64,000 nt of DNA from Bimuria novae-zelandiae CBS 107.79 (GCA_010015655.1 ML976710.1:42133-106132); one strand, 5' to 3'. Shown: positions 32,262 through 45,166, counted from the stretch's first letter. The notes: generated by a model from the letters alone, not told the origin. Numbers and translations: made by a program.

Positions 32262-33240
32262 ATGTCAAAGGCTATCTCGTCAATCATCCTTCAAGGGCCA
32301 CACAACTGGGAACTGTGGATCTATACTGTCAAAAGGCTCGCAGAGGCTGGAGACGTATGGGGATATATCAATCCAGACCTGCCACATCCGACGACGCTGA
32401 GCAAGCCTCTACAACCTACACAGATCCATGCTGCCAACGACGGTGGATCACCAGCAACAGAACCTACCCCTGAAGCTCGAGCGCAGTATAATCAAGACAT
32501 AAGTCTCTACTATAGAGAGCTTAAAGAATACAGGTAAACCAAAGATAAAATTGGCCAGATTAAAGCGCATGTAGCTAACACGATTACGCAGGACCTAGTA
32601 TATTAAATTAAGGACTAAGAGTCCCTCTACAATCAGCTTAAGACTCTACAGGAGCTCTACAGTCCTACAATGGCTGATCGAGAATATCAGGTCCAAAAAG
32701 CTTACAACGCCGCCAAAGTTCTGCACGCTCGCAGAGAGAACCTCGAAGAATGGTGCAGCACGTTCCTTACTGCCTACAACAGGGCCAAACAACTCCAGCT
32801 ACCAGAGACGCATGGCTACAGACCTCACAAGGATCTCATACGAGCCATCAAACAGATCGATCCTGGCTACGCTGCCACTATCGCTATCACTGTATTTAAT
32901 GCAGAAACAAGCTCCCACGACAACTCTATACAGCTAACATTACCTAATCTACTAGCTGGTTACCTACGCTACTATCGCACAACCACAACGAAATTAACCG
33001 CACAGAGTGGAGCATTTACAGCTACATTAAATCAAGAGGAGTCTCTATACAAACAAAATAGCTAAAAGAGACCTCGACAGGATAAGCCATTAAAGCCATT
33101 AAAATCGTGTCTCTGTGGAGACCTACACTACTGGGGACAGTGCCCATACATCGACACCTCACTACGCAAAGGAGGATTCGTTAAAAACCCTAAAAAAGCT
33201 AAGAAGATAACAGAGTTTAAAGCTAAAAATAAGAATAGAA
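32262..33240 (+). pseudogene. Copia Gag, interrupted by RIP-type stops
   Basis: Starts at ATG 32262 with SKAISSIILQGPHNWELWIY, the usual opening of fungal copia Gag. Open segments are 32262-32537 (91 codons) and 32670-33065 (131 codons). Three stops, each TAA or TAG where Gln or Trp is likely, lie between them, and another follows. A CCHC-like knuckle CLCGDLHYWGQC is at about 33108-33145. Gag packages the element's RNA in cytoplasmic particles. One frame covers all segments, so only point changes separate it from an open frame. Confidence 0.8.
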
Positions 33241-35695
33241 TACTAAATAAGATTTAAGAGAAGAATTAGCGCTATAAAAAGCGAAGGAATTATAAGAGCC
33301 ACGGGGCAGAATCTAATTTAATAGAAATTAACGCAGGCGATACACCTGCAGGCGACCTTTTATATAAGGCCTACGCTATCTACTTATTAGCATTTAATAA
33401 TTAGCTAGCGCACCAAAACTTCCCGCTCCTTTACTTATAGACACTAGATCCTGCTACGGATATCCACATCTGCAACAATCCGACTAAGTTCTAATAAAAA
33501 GCTCCTGCATCACCTGACGATGTCGTACTTGCAGGCGGCACTAAGATGACTATCTAGATATAGGGGGAAGTTAAGATATCTCTATTAACACCTTAAGGAC
33601 AAAAGAAAACAAAGCTTAAGTGTGTAGCCTTAATCACTAGCTTTTTCACAAGCCTAGTCTCTCTAGCCCGGCTATCATCGTCAAACGTCCATTTCGACTC
33701 TGGCAGAAATGCACTATATCAATCTAACTTATTAGGCTTACGAGTAGAAGACATCGCCACCCTCACTAGACTAGGTGGACACTAGCTAGTAGTCTATTAA
33801 ACTAAACCTCTATCTACTTAATCCGCTTAGACTCAGGCTTTTGCGACCTATTAACGTTGGCTATAATACTTTACTTTACTGCCTAGACCAAGATCACTTA
33901 GCAAGTCTTAGCTCTATATACTAATAGGACATCTAAGTAGTAACGCTATTAATTAACTACAGAATCACGTAATAGGCATATAGCTATGTACTAGATCTGC
34001 TCCTTAAATAATTAACTGCGAAGAATGCCTATAAAGTAAAGCATATCAAATCATCTCACGGCGAACTGGCCATGAGATTGGAGCCACACGAGCCTTCGAG
34101 ACTATTACTATTAATCTCATTGAGCTCGATGCAAGAGCCTATAATGGCGACCGATACGTCTTCCATGGGTTTAATCTATTCTCGAAATTCCATTTCGTCT
34201 ATATAATACCTAGACGGGACAAGCTCATGCTCCTGTCTATTATTAGGCGATTAGATTAAACTATTAAACAAGAATTCAATACAACTGTCACCTTTCTTAT
34301 CGCTAACGACGAGTAAGGATATAGGCTAACAGATAACTCTGCTAGAGACTACTATTAGAGAGAAGGCATCAAGCTACAGATTAGGGCTCTATATACTAAG
34401 GAGTAAAATAGCTTAGCAAAGCGCTCTAGCAGGAGTCTTATTAAAAGAAGTCGCTTAATAAAGATTACCTTAAACCTACCTCTAGCACTTAGCTCTAAAA
34501 TCTACTCTATAGCAGCATACCTGCTTAATCGCACACCTACGCGATTACTAGGTTAGAAAACACTATTTAAAATTACCTACGGTAAGAAGCCGTTAATTGC
34601 TTATCTACGCATCTATAGCTGCCAAGCATACGCACTACGCAAACAAATACTATAAATAGATAAGCTTAGTCCTTAAGCTCTAGTAGGATATCTAGTTAGG
34701 TATGACTTATTAAATATCTACCAAATCTAGATGCCTAAGGCGAGAAGTCGAGCAAATAGAGGCAAAGTAATTCGTGTAAGAGACGTCACCTTTAGAGAAG
34801 ACCTCTTCTATTAACTACACGATAAAATAGATCCTCTACTACAAGGCTCTGAGCTAGAGCAATTCGCCCACAAGTATTAACTACCTACATTACGCAGCCA
34901 AGACAGCTTTATAAAAGACACATCCAAAGACAAGCACACGGTAGATCTAGATTAGTATAGCCAGACTACTACATCTATAGAACAAAACCAACCAACGCAA
35001 AGAGAAATAACAATCCTACGTTAAACTAGAAGTTATAATCTATAGCTTCTAACACTAAGTTAAATAGAGACTACTAAGGTTCATAGTAGTTTATAGAACT
35101 TACTTTATAACAACTCGCAGCGCTTGTTATTAACCACGCTAGCTAGCCTACCTGTAATGCCTACATCCTCAAGAAAGCGCAAACGTTAAACATTAGACTT
35201 AAATTAAGCACAGAATTAAGAACTAATTAATAGCAACCTTCGTTAGTCTTACATACTACCTAAAGGGTTAACAAGATCTAGAAAGCCATCTTAGAAGATT
35301 AGTAGCTTCTTTATTAACACATACTAGTCAGCATACGTAGCAGCCTTAGCTATAGCATTAAAAACACGATTTTACTACACCAAGCTACCTCCTGAGCCGC
35401 GTCTCTATAAAGATATAATAAGGATGCTATCTCTACACAAGGAAGGCTTTCTCCAAGCGATGTAATAAGAAATTAACAACGTGAAACGAAAAGGCACGTA
35501 CAAGAGGATTACTTAGCAAGAGTTAAATCTGCAAGACTAAGAAGTTCTCCTGTTAATGTAGGTCTTTAAGTTCAAGCTTAATAATTAAGGATACCTCACG
35601 AAATACAAAGCACGTATCTGTGTACAAGGCGATCTGCAAACGACTACTAAGGATACCTACGTAGCTACTCTAGTAGTTCGAATATTCCGAGCTCT
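33241..35695 (+). pseudogene. Copia protease, integrase and start of RT
   Basis: A protease-like LDPATDIHICNNP is near 33440. The integrase region has TGHEIGATRAFETITINLIE (about 34060-34120) and AAYLLNRTPTRLLG (about 34510-34560), the conserved block at the end of the core. The RT N-terminal part ends with YLTKYKARICVQGDLQ (KARLVVRG-type motif) and VVRIFRAL at the Fot1 junction. Numerous single-codon stops of RIP type. Confidence 0.75.
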
Positions 35696-35696
35696 A

Positions 35697-37625
35697 AGTC
35701 GGGTGGGGTAGTTTCCGACACCGGGTAGTTTCCGACACCCCGCAAAATTTCGCCGCTGCCACCACTTGGGTTGCGAATATGCTCACAACTTTATTAAATA
35801 AATTTGTAAAAAAAAAAAAAAAAAAAATAGTATTTAAAGCATTTAATCACTTTCTTTATCTATGCTTAAATCACGATTAAGATATCGTTGTGTTCGTCGT
35901 TGTTCTCGCGCTAAACGTCGAACCAATAGCTGCTCCGCTTCCTCTTTAGAGCTACTTTCCTCCTCTACGATAATGACCTTCTGCGATGCGTTTCTTAATT
36001 TGCGAACACGTTAAGAGGGTACCTAATTAGCCTGCGAGAGAACTTCTACAAGACTTATAAACTATTTATTTAGATTAATTATAACTTTATAGTATTTTAG
36101 TAGTTTTACTTAATTAACCTGCTCGCGCAAGGAAGCAATCTTATAATTTTTTATAGTAACTTTTATTAAGGTACGGTTAAATACCTTAGTAGTAAGCCGA
36201 ACACATCGTCGTGTAGTTAGTGAGAAACTCTTTTTAGAAAATAGCTTTATAACATCGCTGCCACGTTTTGGCGTCCTAATATCCTTAGTAGAAGAGGGTG
36301 GTGTTAACGGCCGTTCGCGCACCACCACCTAGCGAGAACCTAAGAGCTTCCTCACGTTCTTAGGGTACAGCCCTGTTGCTTTTCACCCAGATCGGACACA
36401 CTGCTCTTAAAGGCCAATTTTACGCGCTTCTACATAAAATTCGAGAAACTTAGCCTTCCTAAGCTTTGTTGCATCTGTCTCAGCCCCATACTCGCCGACG
36501 AAGCGCCGATACGCCACCTTTAGGCTGGAGAAACAACCAAGATCTAAAGGCTAGAGTATATGTGAAGTATAGGCAGGTATAAAGAGCAAATGCACATTAT
36601 TTATATAACATGCAGTTATAAATTTGTCTAAGGTATAACTGCTATAGCCGTTAATAATAAGCAATCGTGTCTTAGATAGATCGTTAAGCTTAGTCTAGGG
36701 CAAGAACACCTTCTCCAGCCACTTAGTAGTAATATTATTACTTATCCACCTATTTTGCGAGAAAGTAATATGCTAGTAAGGATGTTAAGTTAAAAACTCC
36801 TTCTTAAACCACTGCTCCTGGATGCTCTTAGTCTTGAAGATGACCAAAGGTTTAAGAACGACGCCGAGCGTAGAGATACACTCTACTACAAAGGTCCACG
36901 TACGGGCATTTATTATTTTAACTAGTATAGCATTAGGGTTCTCTTGCGAGGAGCCTATAACAAGCCTATTAACTCCCTAGCCCTCCATAATACCGCCCTC
37001 GTCGGCGTTGTACCTGTGTCGGGGGGGAATCCAGGTTACAGTCTCGTACAGGTCGAATATTTGCCTAATATTTTCAGGAGTGGCCGCATTTATGCGTTCC
37101 TAGCTAGTCTAGCAGCCTAACTTTGACTTAATAGCTAGGCGGTGTCTTATAAATTAACTAGTCTACTCTTTCCCTAGGTTCTTATAGTTACCCTCTTACT
37201 TAAGGATAGCTATTGCGATGGCTTGCACTTACGCGTGGGTTAGCGCGTAACTAAGAGCTTCTTAACGTAGAATCTAGCGCTCTAGATACTCTTCTTAAAT
37301 AATTAAAAGCCGCTATGCACTATTATAGGTATACAGGTGGGATTAGGCACTATTAAAGCGGCCGCGAAGAGTGTTGCGTGGTACCCTATATTAAGTAGTA
37401 GTAGTGGCTAAAGCGACCCTAGATTCGAGGTCTACAAGTACGTTCTAGACATCTCCTTCTATGTATCTAGCTATTTAAAGTTAGAGAATACGATGCAAAA
37501 GGAAAAATTGAAATTAATAAAGAATTAAGGTTATAAGAATTATTTTTAGTTAGCGTGCATGGTGGGTGAGCGCGATTGCGGGGCTATCGGAAACTACCTA
37601 GTGTCGGAAACTACCCCACCCGACT
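35697..37625 (-). mobile_element. Fot1-like pogo-superfamily DNA transposon, 1,929 bp
   Basis: Terminal inverted repeats AGTCGGGTGGGGTAGTTTCC... and its complement, containing two copies of the GTTTCCGACAC motif at the left end, are flanked by TA on both sides (35695-35696 and 37626-37627). The length is close to that known for Fusarium Fot1. The transposase is on the minus strand. A poly-A run of about 20 is inside the left end. Nested in the RT of the young copia, so it is the later insertion. Confidence 0.92.
36000..37480 (-). pseudogene. Fot1-like transposase with CENP-B HTH and DDE_1 core
   Basis: Reading from about 37470 leftwards: an N-terminal psq/CENP-B-type HTH region, then the DDE core with a WIPPRHRYNADEGG-like stretch near 37025, followed by WLEKVFLP, TRLLIINGYSSYTLDKFI and NNVHLLFIPAYTSHIL-PLDLGCF. 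The second acidic residue (intact ...IDGYSSH) is Asn here through G-to-A change. A C-terminal open segment (36328-36110) carries a Pro-rich RERPLTPPSSTKD stretch. Several TAG stops in place of Gln/Trp make this copy inactive. Confidence 0.8.
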
Positions 37626-37627
37626 TA

Positions 37628-38900
37628 GTTACTATAGTGGCCTACTTCAACATGGAGATCTGTTAGTATAATATAGTTAACGCATTTACAAACGCTCAGC
37701 TCGCAACACTAGTCTATTATTACTCACTAGAAGGATTCTCTAATCCCGGTTATCTGTGGAAACTATGTCGAGCTCTGTACGGCCTAAAGACCTCGCCACT
37801 ACTCTGGTATTAAGAGCTCACCAAGACGCTCTCTAAACTAGGACTACACGAAGTCAAAGACGCTCCTTATCTATAGAAGAATGACAAGCTTCTAGTCTTC
37901 TTCTATATGGACGACATTGTCGTACTCTGCCTACCAGCCCACAAAGCTGCACTATATAAATTCGAACAGAAGCTCCTGTCTCGATATAAAATTCAATTTC
38001 TAGGAGAGCTTTAAACGTTCTGTGGTATTTAAACGCATAGAGACCGTGAGAATAGCTCTATCTAGCTATTATAAACTTTATACATCGAGAAGCTTGCACA
38101 GAAGTTTCCTTTACTAAAGCTATATACGAAGTTACTAGCTACACTACTGCCTCTAGAAGAGTTATTGCCATTAGAGAATTAAGCAAATAACTTCACCAAG
38201 CACAGATATGCCTAGCTTATAGGATCTATAGAATATGCAGCTAGAGCTACCTAACCTAATGTCTCGAAAGCCTATTCTAAACTAGTGGAGTTTCTCACGA
38301 ATCTATCTTCACGTTATCTTAACGCAGCCTACCAGACAATCGCCTACTTACTAGGAACTAAAGATTAAGCGCTCTACTATACCGCCTCTATCTTAAACGA
38401 ATTAGTCTATATAGCCGACTAACCTTAACCTAAGTTCTTTGGAGCAACAGATGCATTATACGCTAATAACAAGATCTTACGCAAGAGCTTATAAGGCTAT
38501 ATATTCTTTCTGTTTGGCGGACCTGTAGACTGGAAAGCAACACTCCAACGCTGTGTTATAAAGTCAATAATAGAAGCAGAGCTAGTCGCCGCATCGTCTG
38601 CAGGCACTAAACTAATCTAGTAGTGGAGAGTCTTCGAACAAATCGGCTTTAATCCAGATCATGAACGTCTTCTATACTGTGATAATTAGCAGACTATCCG
38701 ACTTCTCACCTCTACTACGCCTCGTCTCAAGACTACTATACGGCACGTCGATATCCATCATCACTGGCTTCGACAAGAAGCTTAATCTAACAATATTAAC
38801 CTCTCATACATCCAAACAACCTGTCAACCAGCTAACGGCCTCACCAAGCTACTGCCCAGACAGAAGCACGAAAACTGGGTCTCTCTTCTTCATTTTCAAC
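37628..38900 (+). pseudogene. Copia RT (C-terminal part) and RNase H
   Basis: After the Fot1-like insert the frame resumes with FNMEICQYNIVNAFTNAQL, then LCRALYGLKTSPLLWY and FYMDDIVVLC at 37898-37927, the catalytic YMDD box being intact. RNase H follows with GATDALYANNK and IEAELVAASSAG, keeping Asp and Glu catalytic residues, then HVDIHHHWLRQEA. A few in-frame TAG/TAA codons remain. Confidence 0.82.
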
Positions 38901-39363
38901 CTTTTCCTTCTCAATGAGCTTCCCCACAGTATAGTACTCTTCCTGGTTTTTCCCATGTGGTTTTTACAGGTTTAACGAGACTATACTTTACTCAGCTCTA
39001 TCATGTACACAGCTCTACGCTGTACCCCTATCCTGTACTCAGATTCATGCTGTATTCCACTTCATACACAGAGCAAACATGCTCGCATCATGTATCAAGC
39101 TCCACCTACAAGGCTCATCAACCTCAGCACAGAACGCGAAGCAATCAGGATCTCAGTACTAGCTCTGGGAGACGTCCTACTACTAGGGACGCCTGTAGTA
39201 TAGAGCGAGATCCACCTACACTGCGACGGCGGACGGCTACCCACCTGGGACTGCACCAATACTGAGACTGGCACAAAAGCTAGGTTCTCGACCCCAAAAT
39301 GCAGCTACCCTACAAAGGTAGAGGGGGATCTATAGCCAACATCAGCTTCAAACATGCGTTCGA
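38901..39363 (+). other. Copia 3' untranslated part
   Basis: Between the end of the RNase H remnant and the purine tract. Several chance open frames overlap here (38661-39265), out of the pol register and with no domain. Confidence 0.6.
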
Positions 39364-39377
39364 ACCTGAAGGGGGTG
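39364..39377 (+). promoter_or_regulatory. Polypurine tract
   Basis: GAACCTGAAGGGGG followed by TG immediately before the 3' LTR: the plus-strand primer site for cDNA synthesis in LTR elements. Confidence 0.75.
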
Positions 39378-39557
39378 TGTAAGCAGCCCAGAGATATGTC
39401 ACATGACGACACTAGTCTCATGAGTCAGCTCTATCTCTATATACGAGCCTCTGATCACTCCATGTACACACAACACAACACAGAATAACACACAGAGCAA
39501 CTCAGACAATTACACACACAATATACTACCTTCACACATACCACCCACCTGCTTACA
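39378..39557 (+). repeat. 3' LTR of the young copia
   Basis: 180 bp, followed by the TGTTC target duplication. Confidence 0.95.
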
Positions 39558-39562
39558 TGTTC

Positions 39563-40430
39563 CATATCTCTTGTTATCAAATCTATGCTAAACAAAGTAG
39601 TATAGAAAGGAATACGTTGTAGAAGGTTAGAAGATATTCAACAAAGAGTAGAGAAGAGAGTAAGAGGCATTCTTCAAAGTTGCGGGGTAGCCTCTCGCCT
39701 GTTGCCTAATTGTGTCGGCCCTACTATTGTACCGATTTTTGGGGGGATCGAGGCTTGAATCTTGGCTTCTACCCTATTTGGACATGTGTGCGTGTCCACT
39801 CTTCACAGACCGTGCGCGTTCTATAAGTTATATAGGCTCCTATATCGGCTCTCTTTCTCGAGTTCCCACTTAATATTCTACTTATATCCACCGCATAGAC
39901 TCCGCCCTACGACCTGCTCTACTGTGGTGCCCTAACAGCCCTAATTACCGCGATCCCTGGCAGCACGGGATTAGATACCTAAATAAAGGCTACCCAAAAG
40001 AGATGTACTCGGTGGCAACATCATCAGCGGAGCTTAGCCGCAGACCAATGATACTTCGTCTCGCCACCACTGGCAGGGAGGACGGCCGACCCGCACCTGC
40101 TATGGTCTTGTAAGGTGGCGAATCTACAAGAGGTAGCTTAAGGTGAGCTGGTTGACGGGGTGAGTTGGGTTTGATCGCGGGGCTGCGGAGCATACGTTAA
40201 CCTAAAGGTTTTGCATAGGTACATGTGTGATAGCCACAACCCTGCTTTGTGGCTGGTAGCCGTCCTCTGTCAGATTACGTTACAATTACATAATAATTCT
40301 ATGCTAGCCGTAATAGGTAATTGTCCTAATTAGAGGTACTAACTAGTATAGTAGCTCTGCCTAAATTAAGCGCGTCTTATAGCCTTACAGCTAATTATTA
40401 CTTCTTACTTTTACTATTAGACTTACAGGC
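39563..40430. other. Normal-composition interval without a recognised gene
   Basis: About 0.9 kb that is mostly free of RIP. Short frames on both strands (67 codons at 40193-39990 minus is the longest) show no domain. Probably decayed single-copy DNA flanked by repeats. Confidence 0.45.
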
Positions 40431-40745
40431 TGTTAGGATCCTGAACTAAGGTGGCGTCGAAAGTGGTTTATGACGAAACCAGAGTCGAGCCCCACCAAGA
40501 ATTATGTAATGTCCCACGATGTCCCAAGCGCTAAGCCATAAGACATGGACGGGATCACGTGATTGTACCATAGGATCCCAGATGTACCACGTTCGGGATT
40601 TTATAGAACTATGGGATACTATAGGATTAAGCATGTATATAGGGATACGATAATAAGACCTTTTATTATTATATTTAACCTTGTTTATTAATCTATCGTT
40701 TGGATTTAAATAGGCAACCTTATTAATTTATTTATACTATATATA
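40431..40745 (+). repeat. Gypsy LTR-like sequence, family of three copies
   Basis: Starts TGTTAGGATCCTGAACTAAGG. Its 3' half (about 40610-40740) is matched in reverse by 14697-14830 and weakly by 20670-20750. Gag of a gypsy element follows on the plus strand, so this is probably its 5' LTR. The 40431-40630 part is less mutated than the rest. Confidence 0.5.
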
Positions 40746-40859
40746 CCTTTTATACTAAGGCTCTTATTAATAATTATAAGCTATTAATATCCCTTTCTTG
40801 TCTTTAATATTACTCTTATCTAAGAGCTAACTTTAGACCTATTTAAGACTATCTATCCT

Positions 40860-41740
40860 AAGAAGATTTAGCATCTTAAACACCCTTAATATAAGTAAGT
40901 AGGAGACTTTTTTACCGCACTTAATACTATCCCTAATATAAATGATAAAATAACTACTATTTATATTAAGGGTAATCTCTTTGTGAAACTAGACTTTTTC
41001 TATAAAGAGTAAGAATACACAGAACTATAGATTCTCTAACTTAATCTCTACTTTTATAGAATAAAGAAGGATTAGGAGAAAGCTAATAGAATTATATTTA
41101 CTACTACTTATATAAAGGGAAAGGCCTTTAAGTAGATTTGTCTTTACCTTAACTAATACCTAAAAGAAGAAAATAGTAAAGGAAATACTACTAATAAGAT
41201 TATAAAAAACTATTATAAATTATATAAGAAAGTTAAATAATACTTTAAAGTACCTAACTATAAATCTATTGTACAATAAGCCATATAGTAACTTAAATAA
41301 GTCCGCTTAGCTACTAAATACAACTCTAAATTCCGCAGACATTTAGACTAGATTAAGTAAAATAAAACTACTCTTATAACTATATACTATAGAGGACTTA
41401 AACTAGCCCTGCATAAAAAACTACTACGTAGCAAAGCAAAAACTAACACTCTAAACGCACTATTAAAGGAGGCTATTAGGATTAATGAGGAATAGTATAA
41501 ACTAAACCGTAATATACAATAAAATTAGGTAAAAAGACTAGGCTATAGACTACTTATAAGTAATAATAACTATTGTAGCTAATAATAGACCCTAAGGCAA
41601 GATAACTATAGACTCTAGCCTATAAAAGACGTTAAGTACTGTAACTAAATTAACGTAATTAGAAAAGAAATAAGTAAGTTTATAGGCTATTATAAGCCTA
41701 ACTAATAGCGTATCCTAAATAGAACCTAATAATAATAGGG
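40860..41740 (+). pseudogene. Ty3/gypsy Gag remnant
   Basis: The plus strand reads KGKAFK-ICLYLN-YLKE, YLYKKVK-YFKVPN, LATKYNSKFRRHLD, TIYYRGLKLALHKKLLRS and TLNALLKEAIRINEE-YKLNR. These match the capsid region of fungal gypsy Gag (retrotransposon gag domain: a DYASKFRQ...YYQGLK pattern). It ends near 41785 at the (TAG)n tract, where a LINE 3' end has been placed. Confidence 0.7.
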
Positions 41741-41788
41741 GACCGGGACGCGCAAGTATTTTATATATAATAAACTAGGTTATATTAC

Positions 41789-41904
<116 letters not shown>

Positions 41905-42308
41905 TTAATTAACGCCCGGGCCAAATGGCCCTTTAGCCTCCTAGGGGGCATGAGGGATGCACCGAGCTATTTAGGATAGGGCTAGCTATTATAGTAAAGA
42001 TAATTCTTATTAACGCTTATGCTATCTTTTTTAGGGGCTTATAATGCTTTGCCCCCCTTTATATAAGAGCTAGTAGTCTTAGTTTTTATCCTAGTAATAG
42101 CTAATATAACTATAAGATATAATTATAATATACGTCTACTTATACCTTTTTATAGGTCTATAAAGCCTATATTAGCAAGCTCTAGTAATAGCTAGAAGTC
42201 CTTAGGCTCGAGAGCTTTAAGATACTCTATACCTTCCCTTGTGTTGTAAGGGGGACAGCCTGGTCTTAAAGGCTAGTAGCGGAATTTTCGGACTACACGT
42301 GGGCAGTG
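41905..42308 (-). pseudogene. LINE (Tad-like) C-terminal fragment, copy 1
   Basis: The minus strand encodes CPRVVRKFRY, PLRPGCPPYNTREGIEYLKA and LEPKDF, the C-terminal tail after the RNase H domain of fungal Tad-clade LINEs. The same block occurs in copy 2 (TREEIQYLKALS near 44935). The 5' side is cut by the gypsy LTR at 42309. Confidence 0.65.
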
Positions 42309-44430
42309 TGTTACGATCACGAATCTCACAGGAATAATAGAACCAGATAATTACGCTAAGAGAGTTATTATTGGCGGAATAACCGTGCTAGGGAAATATA
42401 TAGTAGCGCGGGGCAGCTTAGGTTAGCAAGCACGTGACAAAGTCCCGTATAAGTAAGAAGTCCTGCATAAGAGTTAGGACTATAGTAAGTCCTAAGGACT
42501 ACCTCTAGGAGAAGGATCTTAGCGGGACTATAATAGTAATTTAGATAATAGTAAAGACTAGAATAGATAGTATATAGTCTAATAATTTCTTTATACTTCT
42601 TCTACTCCTTATAGTTAACTTAATATACTACGAGTATATCTCCTATAATAGATTAGTAAATCTCTTAGTTATTCTATAGTTTGTTATAAAATTAAATTAT
42701 TTTTAAGACTTATCTTATAGCTATTTCTAGCCTTTAATTACTAAATATCCGCAAGACGCTTTATCCTTAACCTATCCTCCCCTAACCTAGACTAGGCTTA
42801 GGTACGTAGAGCCCTTTATAACACTTTAACTATCGAAAGGTCTAAAACAATAAAAATAGCTATAGTAGCTACTATAGTAAGGGTCTTAACAGGAAGCACG
42901 GCTTTTAGACTAACTATAAATACTATAATAGTATTAGCTAACTAAGCTAACGATATATAATAGCTTAGGGAGTAACTAGCTAAGCTAATAACTTATATTC
43001 TAGCTACTATAACTATAGGAAGGATATCCTTTAAGGTTCCTAAAATTTATAAATGTAAAAGAGAAGGATTTAAGACTTTTCATATAAATATAGAACTATA
43101 CTACTAATATAATAAAGATGTCTTTAGAATTAAGCAGGCTAAAATCCTAGCAGTAGGCATGCATATAAAGGGTAAGGTAGCTAAATAGCTATAACCCCTT
43201 ACTAAGAATTACCTAGAAAACAAAGATAATATCTCGGAATATAGTAATAAAACTAAGAAGGTATTTAAGGACTAGGCATCTTTTAAAGAATAAATCTAAA
43301 TTATATTTAGAGAAATTAATAAGGAATAATACGCTAAACGCAAAATATAGGAGCTTAAATAAATAAAAATAGCTAGTATATATATAGCTAAGTTTAGACG
43401 CCTCTAAGCTAAGATTAATTAAGACAATGCCCTACTTTAGGTAGCCTACTATAATAGACTAAAAGAAAGCGTTAAGAACAAGCTTACATATTATAATAAG
43501 GTAGATAACCTAGAGGAACTTGTAAAGCTAGCTATATAGATTAATAATAAACTATATAAATAATAATTAGACAAGCGAGAAGGAAATCTTATTTAACCTA
43601 ATATTAAAAGGAGCTAGAAACTATAAAAGGACTGTAATAGAAATATTATAATAGCTAATAAAGCTTAAGAATAGAAACTAAAGACGTAGTAAAAGAACTA
43701 TAAGAATAGACTATCTAACTAAGAATAAAAATAATACTTTAAGGAAAAAGCATGCTTAGGATGCGAAGAGCAAAGTTACTTTTTAAAGGAATTATTTAAA
43801 AAATAATAGTAAATAAAGTAAGAAAGCACAAATTATTTAAGTAGTAATAGCTATAATATAGGTACTAATACTTATGCTACTAAAGAGGAATAAAGACAAC
43901 GTCTCTAATATAGAACTTAAAGTTCTAGAGACACTAGAAGAAATGGAATAGAGGATAGTATATAAGTATAAGGTCTTTCTCTAACTAGTAGAAGGAAACT
44001 ACTAGGCGTATAATAGTTAAATATATACACCTAAGGATTATACGCAAAAAATTAAGCTTAAAGGGCTAAAGGCTACCTTAACCTACAAAATTATTACTAA
44101 ATACTAAGGAAATATGCTAGTACTAAGATAGTAGATTAGAATTTAGAAATAATATAAGCAGGTAGCCTAGTTCCTTTATAATAAAGAGGAATGCTAACTA
44201 CATAAAATAAAAAAGGAACTAGTAGTAATATTGCTAAGAGACCCTAACTATAAGTTTATTAATAATTATAAACTAATAATAACTTACCATAAATATTTTC
44301 TTAATAAGTAGTTACGATACTGTAAAGAATTAGGATAGTAGAAGTATTTTAATAATAAGTGTCGAATACACGAAGCACATAAAGAAGCTATAGGCTAGTA
44401 CCCTAAAGGCATAAACGCGGGATTAGTAAG
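42309..44430 (+). mobile_element. Ty3/gypsy fragment: LTR start and gag
   Basis: An LTR-like start TGTTACGATCACGAATCTCACA is at 42309, then Gag on the plus strand (about 42830-43800). The 3' portion is missing: the sequence stops at the short (TAG)n tail of LINE copy 2 (44431). RIP is heavy after 42480. Confidence 0.55.
42830..43800 (+). pseudogene. Gypsy Gag remnant
   Basis: The plus strand reads IASIYIAKFRRL, VAYYNRLKESVKNKLTYYNK and VDNLEELVKLAI-INNKLYK, the Gag capsid pattern, then a degenerate zinc knuckle beginning ACLGCEEQSYF at about 43750. Stops are of RIP type. A different gypsy family from 40860-41740, judged by sequence. Confidence 0.65.
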
Positions 44431-45158
44431 TAGTAGTAGTATTGGTTTTACGTCCTATGTAACCTCCTAGGGAGTATGTAGACGTGCCCTGCACTTAGTA
44501 AGGGCTACTTATACTAGTGCTACTACTACTATAGGAGCGGCCTTTCTTGCTACTGTTCCTCTCTAGATAAGGGCAACTTAGCTATTCAATCTAGCCTTTA
44601 TATAATAATAGTAAGAAATAGGGTAGCCTTCTAGCTGCGCTTAGTCCTGTACAGAAGCATGCTAAGACTTATTAGAGGTAAAAAGAGATATATACACGTA
44701 TATAGGTATATAAAAGAGAAAGCTTAGTCTTATATAGTAAATACCCTAGCAAGTTAAAAGTAGGTAGCGTATTTACTTTATTTAAAGCAAGAGTTTACGT
44801 CCGCTTGCCTATAACGTAGTTAGCTAGTTACTTACTAACATATACTATTATTAATATTAAGTGTAAGAAAGGTTGCGTATTCTCCTAAGCTTAGCGCCTT
44901 AAGGTACTATATTTCTTCTCTAGTATTTATTAGGGGATGTGTTGGGCGTTGCGGCTAATAGTTAAAGCGTCGCACTGTCCGTGGGCAGTGTATAATATAG
45001 TCTAGGGCTAGGTCTGCTCTACAGGTGCACGTGAGGGTCTCCTTATTATGCTTAAACTTCCTATAGTACTAGGCGTAGTTGCCGTGTCTTGTCCTTATAG
45101 ATAGGAGCTTGGCCAGGGCGGGGCGTGTGAGCTCCAGCTCCGGCGGTTGCCTGGAGGG
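44431..45158 (-). pseudogene. LINE (Tad-like) copy 2, 3' part
   Basis: A short TAG tail (44431-44441) marks the LINE 3' end. The minus strand reads SIRTRHGNYAWYYRKFKHN, then a cysteine knuckle TCTCRADLALDYIIHCPRT, then TREEIQYLKALSLGEYATFL, the post-RNase H C-terminus of Tad-clade LINEs. It continues at 48330 beyond the hAT insertion. Confidence 0.7.
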
Positions 45159-45166
45159 GGTGTATG

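Larger units (their letters stand above)
31986..39557 (+). mobile_element. Young Ty1/copia retrotransposon carrying a nested Fot1-like element
   Basis: LTRs of 182 bp (31986-32167) and 180 bp (39378-39557) are nearly identical: one 2-bp indel in a CA repeat and one C-to-T change in the part compared. TSD is TGTTC (31981-31985 and 39558-39562). Internal order on the plus strand is gag, protease, integrase, RT, RNase H. A purine tract (CCTGAAGGGGG) abuts the 3' LTR. Removing the 1,929-bp insert plus one TA restores the RT frame across the junction. Scattered TAG/TAA stops show only light RIP. Confidence 0.93.

Noticed and set aside
32206..32400. 64-codon plus-strand frame at the copia leader
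   Set aside because: Overlaps the Gag start at 32262 in another frame; Gag is supported by motifs and continuity.
38661..39265. Overlapping plus-strand frames of 104 and 102 codons
   Set aside because: Out of register with copia pol and running into the 3' untranslated region; no domain content.
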